From: Epiperipatus broadwayi
Taxonomy: Eukaryota; Onychophora; Udeonychophora; Euonychophora; Peripatidae
Assembly: GCA_028023455.1 (NCBI GenBank)
Contig: JAQFVV010000208.1
Coordinates: 620,001 to 684,000 of the forward strand
Length of the DNA: 64,000 bases
Direction of reading: 5' to 3'
In this document: positions 59,927-64,000 of the stretch, one piece after another
Layout: each line of letters begins with the position of its first letter
How positions within the stretch are numbered: the first letter of the stretch is position 1
Notes under the pieces: generated by a model
Told to the model about the DNA's origin: nothing
The model's database searches: none
Seen by the model: only the letters and a program-made list of their open reading frames with translations
Position numbers and translations under genes: made by a program

Positions 59927-60689
59927 GTAACGTCCAATTCGCCGCAAGCCATTGATTCTATTTTACTTGTTTTCCAAATCAATACTAACTTATATTTTAT
60001 ATATCTGTGTAATGTTTATACAACGTAATTTTAAATTAAATGCTTCTCTAATTTTTCTTAAATTTAAAATATCAATTCTAAAAATCTCACATTATCTTGA
60101 TGCGACAAACTTAAATTAAATTTTGTTGGTTTATTTATAATATTTGACTTGCTGAAATTACCAAGTACAAAACTCGATGAAAAACTAACTTTAAATCCCC
60201 TCCCTCTTATTTTTCCAGTCAAAATCATTACGGGAGACTTACTTCCCGTAAATTAATTAATAGAAAGCTCGTTTAGTTTTGTATATCATTATAAATTTAT
60301 TTTGAATGATTTATTTTAAAAGTATCTTACTATTACCTCCAATTTAAAATAGCCCTGTAATTATTTCTGAAAGAATAAATAATTTTAGTGAATCAATTAA
60401 GTAAAATTTATCATAGAATTTTCTCAGTATATATTTCATATATATTTCATTTGTCAGAAAAATATTAAAATTATGATTTACAATTTATTAGTTTGATATT
60501 CAATGCCCATCTATGTTAATTAAAAACAGTCTTATTTTGTAATCTTTGATAAACTATTTAAGAACTTATTAATAAATGAAATATTTGTGAAGTGTGGAAA
60601 ACAATTTATATTTTAGTTAATTTCTTTTATATATATATATATATTATATTTATGATTCATTCATTAGTGGACTAAGGTTTGTGGGGACT

Positions 60690-62090
60690 TTCTATCAACG
60701 TCAGGGAACTGATTATTTTAATCAGGAATTCATTGATTAATTTTGTTAGTGATACACTATCTATATATATGTCTAAGGCATTAATGTTTTTTTATAGCTA
60801 CAACCATTCATTTATTATTTTGTTTTGCTACTTACTCATCAGGACCTTCAGAAATTTAACTATGAACAATCCAATCTTTCACACTCCCTCAAAGTAGACG
60901 TAGTTCATACCAAGGGATCCATTTTCAGGCATTGCCATTTAAGATGTGTATGGAAAGTCCAGCACATCAAAATATTATTATGATTATTTAGAGATATGTT
61001 TTGGCTGGAGGGCCAGCATTTCTCATCATCTAGTTGCATTTACTAGGAATTTCCTTTAGCAAAGCCACCCAGAGGTTCATAACAGACCTCATTTATTTTT
61101 GTTGTAATCTATAATAGCATACTGCCTTCTGCATCATTTTATATCTTTATTTAGCAAACCTGAAAGGCTCTCTGCCATGATGGCACGTCCTTCACAAACC
61201 AATTTCGTTAATTAATTAAATCTGACTGTATAATTGTCAATTATTTATTTAAGAACTATTTTGCTCCCACACTCATTATATACAAATGATTTTAAATGTA
61301 TTAGTGTTTTAAATGCCCATCTTTCATGTCTTGTAATATATATATATAACAGGTTTATTTGTAATAGCTTGAAGAGGGCTAATAATATTAGTGTTTTAAA
61401 TGCCCATCGAAATGTCTTGTAAGATATATATAAAATAGATTTATTTGTAATAGCTTGAAGGGGGCTAATAATATTTTATTGCTGATTGGTCTTGGCAGAC
61501 CAATTAACAAATTTTACATTGTTATCAAAGCCACATCAAAACGAATTAAATAAAATAACCAAGTTGTATAAACAAAGACTTAACTTATTTTGTACTAAAT
61601 TCCTTAATAAATTCCTATAATATTGTTATTTAAATAAGCTTAGTTTGTCGTCACTCCCAGTCTCTAAGGTTAATTACTCTATTTATTTAAATATTTCCTT
61701 GATTTAAATTCACTTCTTTATAATGTTGCCAGAAAGAATTATCATTATTAAGGTTCAAACCATTAGCAATCGATCAAATTATATCTGTACCATTCTACAA
61801 TCATCAGAATCCATTAAATCATTAAATTTTCATATAAACCCTTTTATTATTTTGAGTCTCTATGTGAACCATGACCCCCAGCTGGGACGAAATAAAACCA
61901 TGCACTGCTAGTGTCATCACAAACGTTATCCATTAGTCAGAGAGGCAATAGTTTAGGCAAATAGGTTAGGATTCATCCTTGTCCTGACATAGGTATCTTG
62001 TGCATGGTTGGATTCAAGGTACTTTTGCTTGGATTATTGGTCTTGTTGAATGAATACATGATTTTGACCGGCACACATGTAAATGGGTTT
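60690..62090 (+). repeat. Diverged direct repeat, right copy
   Basis: Partner of 57285-58745. It contains its own local duplication: 'agtgttttaaatgcccatc' and 'aatagcttgaag(a/g)gggct' occur at about 61302-61383 and again at 61391-61470. It ends just before the gag remnant of Gypsy-3. Confidence 0.68.
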
Positions 62091-62149
62091 GTTTTAAAAT
62101 AGTTTAGTATAAGCTAAGATTTTTGTTCTCATGAATATATATATATATA

Positions 62150-62960
62150 GCAGAATTTGATGTTTTCTTGCTAAATGGTATTGTGGATGAGAAGAAAAAA
62201 TAGCTGCATTGTTATGTCTATCAGGCAGAGGGGTAATTGCGATAGTAAGTAAGTATTATGAATTACCTATAAAGGAGACAGCTATGAGTATGAGAGCAAG
62301 TAATCTCTTGAAAGTGCTAAATGCTTTAATTTAATCGTTTATATTTTAGTAAATTAAAATTTTGCTTATAAATATATACGTTCTAGCTTCATTATCTGTA
62401 CAAACAGCACATATATATATATTAGTCTATAAAGGAGACAATAGTATATGAGGATATTGTAAAAAAGTTGACCGATCATTTTAGCCCCAGTCAGTCGAAG
62501 TACATAGCCCAGTTGTCTCTAAGAAACAGAAGTCAAGCAAAGGGCAAATCCATAAAATATTGCTAAAGGCAATTAGCAAAAGATTGCTTATATGGGAACT
62601 ATGCGGATGAAATATTGCTCGATCAGTTATTATGGGGTCTGTTTGATGATAGTCTGAGAAAAAATCTGCTGTGTGATACAGATTTGAACTTTGAATCAGT
62701 TATCAAGAAAGGGGTAGCTCATGAACTAATATTAGCAGAAGTGGCCTGTTTCAAAAATAAAACTGAAAACAAGGATATAGATGTGTGGAAAACAGATCGT
62801 TAAGAAGTAGATACAATAAATGGATCAAAGAAATTGATTATTTGTTTGTGCTGCAGTAAAATAGGGGACATAGAAGTCAGTGCAAATTTCTGGGGGGAAA
62901 GTGCGATAGCTGTAATGTAAAAGGACACTTGAAAAAGGTGGTGAAGGCGAAAGCCAGTCA
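62150..62960 (+). pseudogene. Gag of Gypsy-3, interrupted
   Basis: Fragments match the Gypsy-2 gag: an AALLCLSG-type segment in shifted frames (about 62200-62266), then DHFSPSQSKYIAQLSL (about 62475-62520), EILLDQLLWGLFDDSLRKN and DTDLNFESVIKKGVAHELIL (62615-62803). A zinc-knuckle region follows at about 62847-62935, with one broken and one Cys-X2-Cys-X4-His box that lacks its last Cys (CDSCNVKGHLKKV). A 146-bp insertion splits it at 62281. Confidence 0.78.
62267..62440. mobile_element. 146-bp insertion with 14-bp target duplication in gag
   Basis: CTATAAAGGAGACA at 62267-62280 and again at 62427-62440 brackets 62281-62426. Removing insert and one repeat restores the order of the gag frame. 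The insert ends in an AT-rich run and is not related by eye to the foldback family. Confidence 0.85.
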
Positions 62961-63086
62961 TCAGTGACAGAATAGTGTAAATTCAAATGGAAGTATAACA
63001 GATGATATGGTGAGCATAAATAATCTGGGAGCAAGTCTGAGTAATAAATTTATGTTAAAATTAGAAATTTTAATAGAAACATCAAA

Positions 63087-63353
63087 ATGGAAATTGATAG
63101 TGGATCGGGCATTTCATTGTGCTCAGTGAAATTATGGCAAGTGATTAAGGGAAAATGCACTGACATTCCTATTAGACAGACAAATATAAGAACTGTAGAT
63201 GTCAGTGGCATCAAATTGCCTATACTGGGCTATGCTATAGTGCCTATAAAGCATAAAAATAGGATATTAAAATTGCCGTCATACATAGTAAGAGAAAAAA
63301 ATCAACCCATTAATAGAGCAGAACTGGTTCCACAGGTTAAATATAAATGTTAA
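63087..63353 (+). pseudogene. Retropepsin-like protease of Gypsy-3
   Basis: Opens with MEIDSGSGISL, an aspartic-protease signature with DSG in place of DTG, then KLPILGYAIVPIKH and a flap-like KLPSYIV. The frame stops at 63353. Only about 88 codons survive, shorter than a whole protease with linker. Confidence 0.78.
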
Positions 63354-63896
63354 TGCTGTGAATAATGTAGCAAGCAGTCCAATATGAAAAGTAAAGCCTA
63401 TGAGTGGTAAGATCAAGCTATAGCCGCTAGCACAAGAAGCAAAGGGAAAATATAAACATAGTGAGCAAAGAAAAAATGGTTAACACAAGTTTCAGAATCA
63501 TAGCACCAGTATGTGGTAGAGAGAAATAAAACTTGGTTCAAAGAGGCAACAGTAAAGAATCTGTCAAATCAAGCAGAGATGATTAATGGTGAATATGATG
63601 GCATAAAAAGACACCACAAAAACCATCCTAGAGGATGAGGTAAACCAGTCACTTTGCAGGTGGAATGAAAAATCTGAAAAGAAAATGAGAAACCCTAAGA
63701 CAGCCATGAAATAAAAATGAGAATGTTTCGGGGGAATTGGTTGAAAAATATTAAGCTCGAAAAAACTCTTCAGAACAGAAAGTTGCAGAAGTAGAAAAAA
63801 CATCACCAGGCCTATTCGTGAAAACGTAAACTGGATAGACTTCGTGATTATGAGTAGCAAGTTTAATAGGGTTTTTTTCTCTGAAGTGAGGGGAGA
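63354..63896 (+). pseudogene. Pol tail of Gypsy-3 without RT or integrase core
   Basis: In broken frames: KTWFKEATVKNLSNQAEMING then KRHHKNHPR-like sequence (about 63530-63640), the same W-F-x-x-T-V ... R-H-x-x-H layout as the end of Gypsy integrases, followed by a polar tail and the purine tract. As in Gypsy-1, nothing between protease and this tail encodes RT or integrase core. Confidence 0.62.
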
Positions 63897-64000
63897 TGCT
63901 ATATTTTTTAGAAAATATATTAGGCTTTAGTAACTCGAGAGTTATAAGTTATAAAGCTAAGTTTTACATCAGAGAAAAAACAGTAATGAAATGTAAATAC
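63897..64000 (+). repeat. 3' LTR of Gypsy-3 (partial, window ends)
   Basis: 104 bp aligned with 55845-55979 apart from a short internal stretch missing here (about 30 bases present in the first copy after atttggctt). Confidence 0.85.

Larger units (their letters stand above)
55845..64000 (+). mobile_element. Ty3/Gypsy element (Gypsy-3) with nested older repeats, cut by window end
   Basis: TGCTATATTTT at 55845 and TGCTATATTTT at 63897 begin two copies of one LTR (sharing actcgagagtt, taaagctaagttttac and cagagaaaaaacagtaatga). The second follows a purine tract (gtgaggggaga), so it is the 3' LTR, still running at the last base. Gag, protease and a pol tail precede it (62.15-63.88 kb). The 5.7 kb between the first LTR and gag holds other repeats, so either insertions swelled the element or 55845 is a separate solo LTR. 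Confidence 0.65.

Noticed and set aside
1-64000. CRISPR array, rRNA, bacterial operon or intact virus
   Set aside because: No regularly spaced direct repeats, no rRNA-like segments, and all retroelements seen are broken or non-autonomous.

Overview
The window is AT-rich metazoan nuclear DNA. Split genes with GT-AG introns, APE-type LINEs, Ty3/Gypsy LTR elements, tRNA-like SINEs and TA-flanked MITEs point to an invertebrate. An arthropod is my best guess from the LINE types, but that is an inference. No bacterial operon, rRNA gene or CRISPR array is visible.

Two host genes can be named. Sulfiredoxin (SRXN1) is on the minus strand as two exons: exon 1 at 25408-25536 and exon 2 at 13345-13554. 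Its ~11.9 kb intron holds a head-to-tail pair of RTE-type LINEs, a TA-flanked MITE and foldback repeats. VHL (von Hippel-Lindau tumour suppressor) is on the plus strand. One exon at 52834-53113 carries the start and the whole beta domain and ends in a phase-1 donor. The alpha-domain exon was not found. A 40-codon ORF (11791-11913, minus) and a GC-richer exon-like patch (59513-59926) are unassigned.

Most of the rest is transposon. 0-6 kb: foldback repeats with a Gypsy element (2398-5763) nested in one foldback arm. 27.3-30.3 kb: a second Gypsy element, intact at its ends, whose pol has been replaced by a fragment resembling a golgin (GM130/GOLGA2-like) cDNA. 31.4-35.5 kb: a badly decayed Gypsy on the minus strand. 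37-41.3 kb: three more copies of the RTE family. 44.9-50 kb: a CR1/Jockey-like LINE remnant apparently split by another LINE, which itself carries two foldback insertions. 55.8-64 kb: a third gag-bearing Gypsy element with old repeats between its LTR starts; the window ends inside its 3' LTR.

The most unusual system is a family of short palindromic repeats (about 0.2, 8.9, 15.3, 18.3, 46.3, 47.2, 48.4 and 50.6 kb). Several copies carry a hammerhead-ribozyme-like core: CTGANGA, short stem II, GAAAC, a self-complementary stem III, GTC, closing stem I. Two clean insertions have 14-bp target duplications. The layout recalls dimer-type hammerheads of Penelope-like elements and retrozymes, with the caveat that the first base pair of stem II is not canonical.

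A second theme is loss of the catalytic core from LTR elements. Two gag-protease elements jump straight to an integrase-tail-like segment, and a third swapped pol for host sequence, so these look like parasites that needed enzymes from elsewhere.
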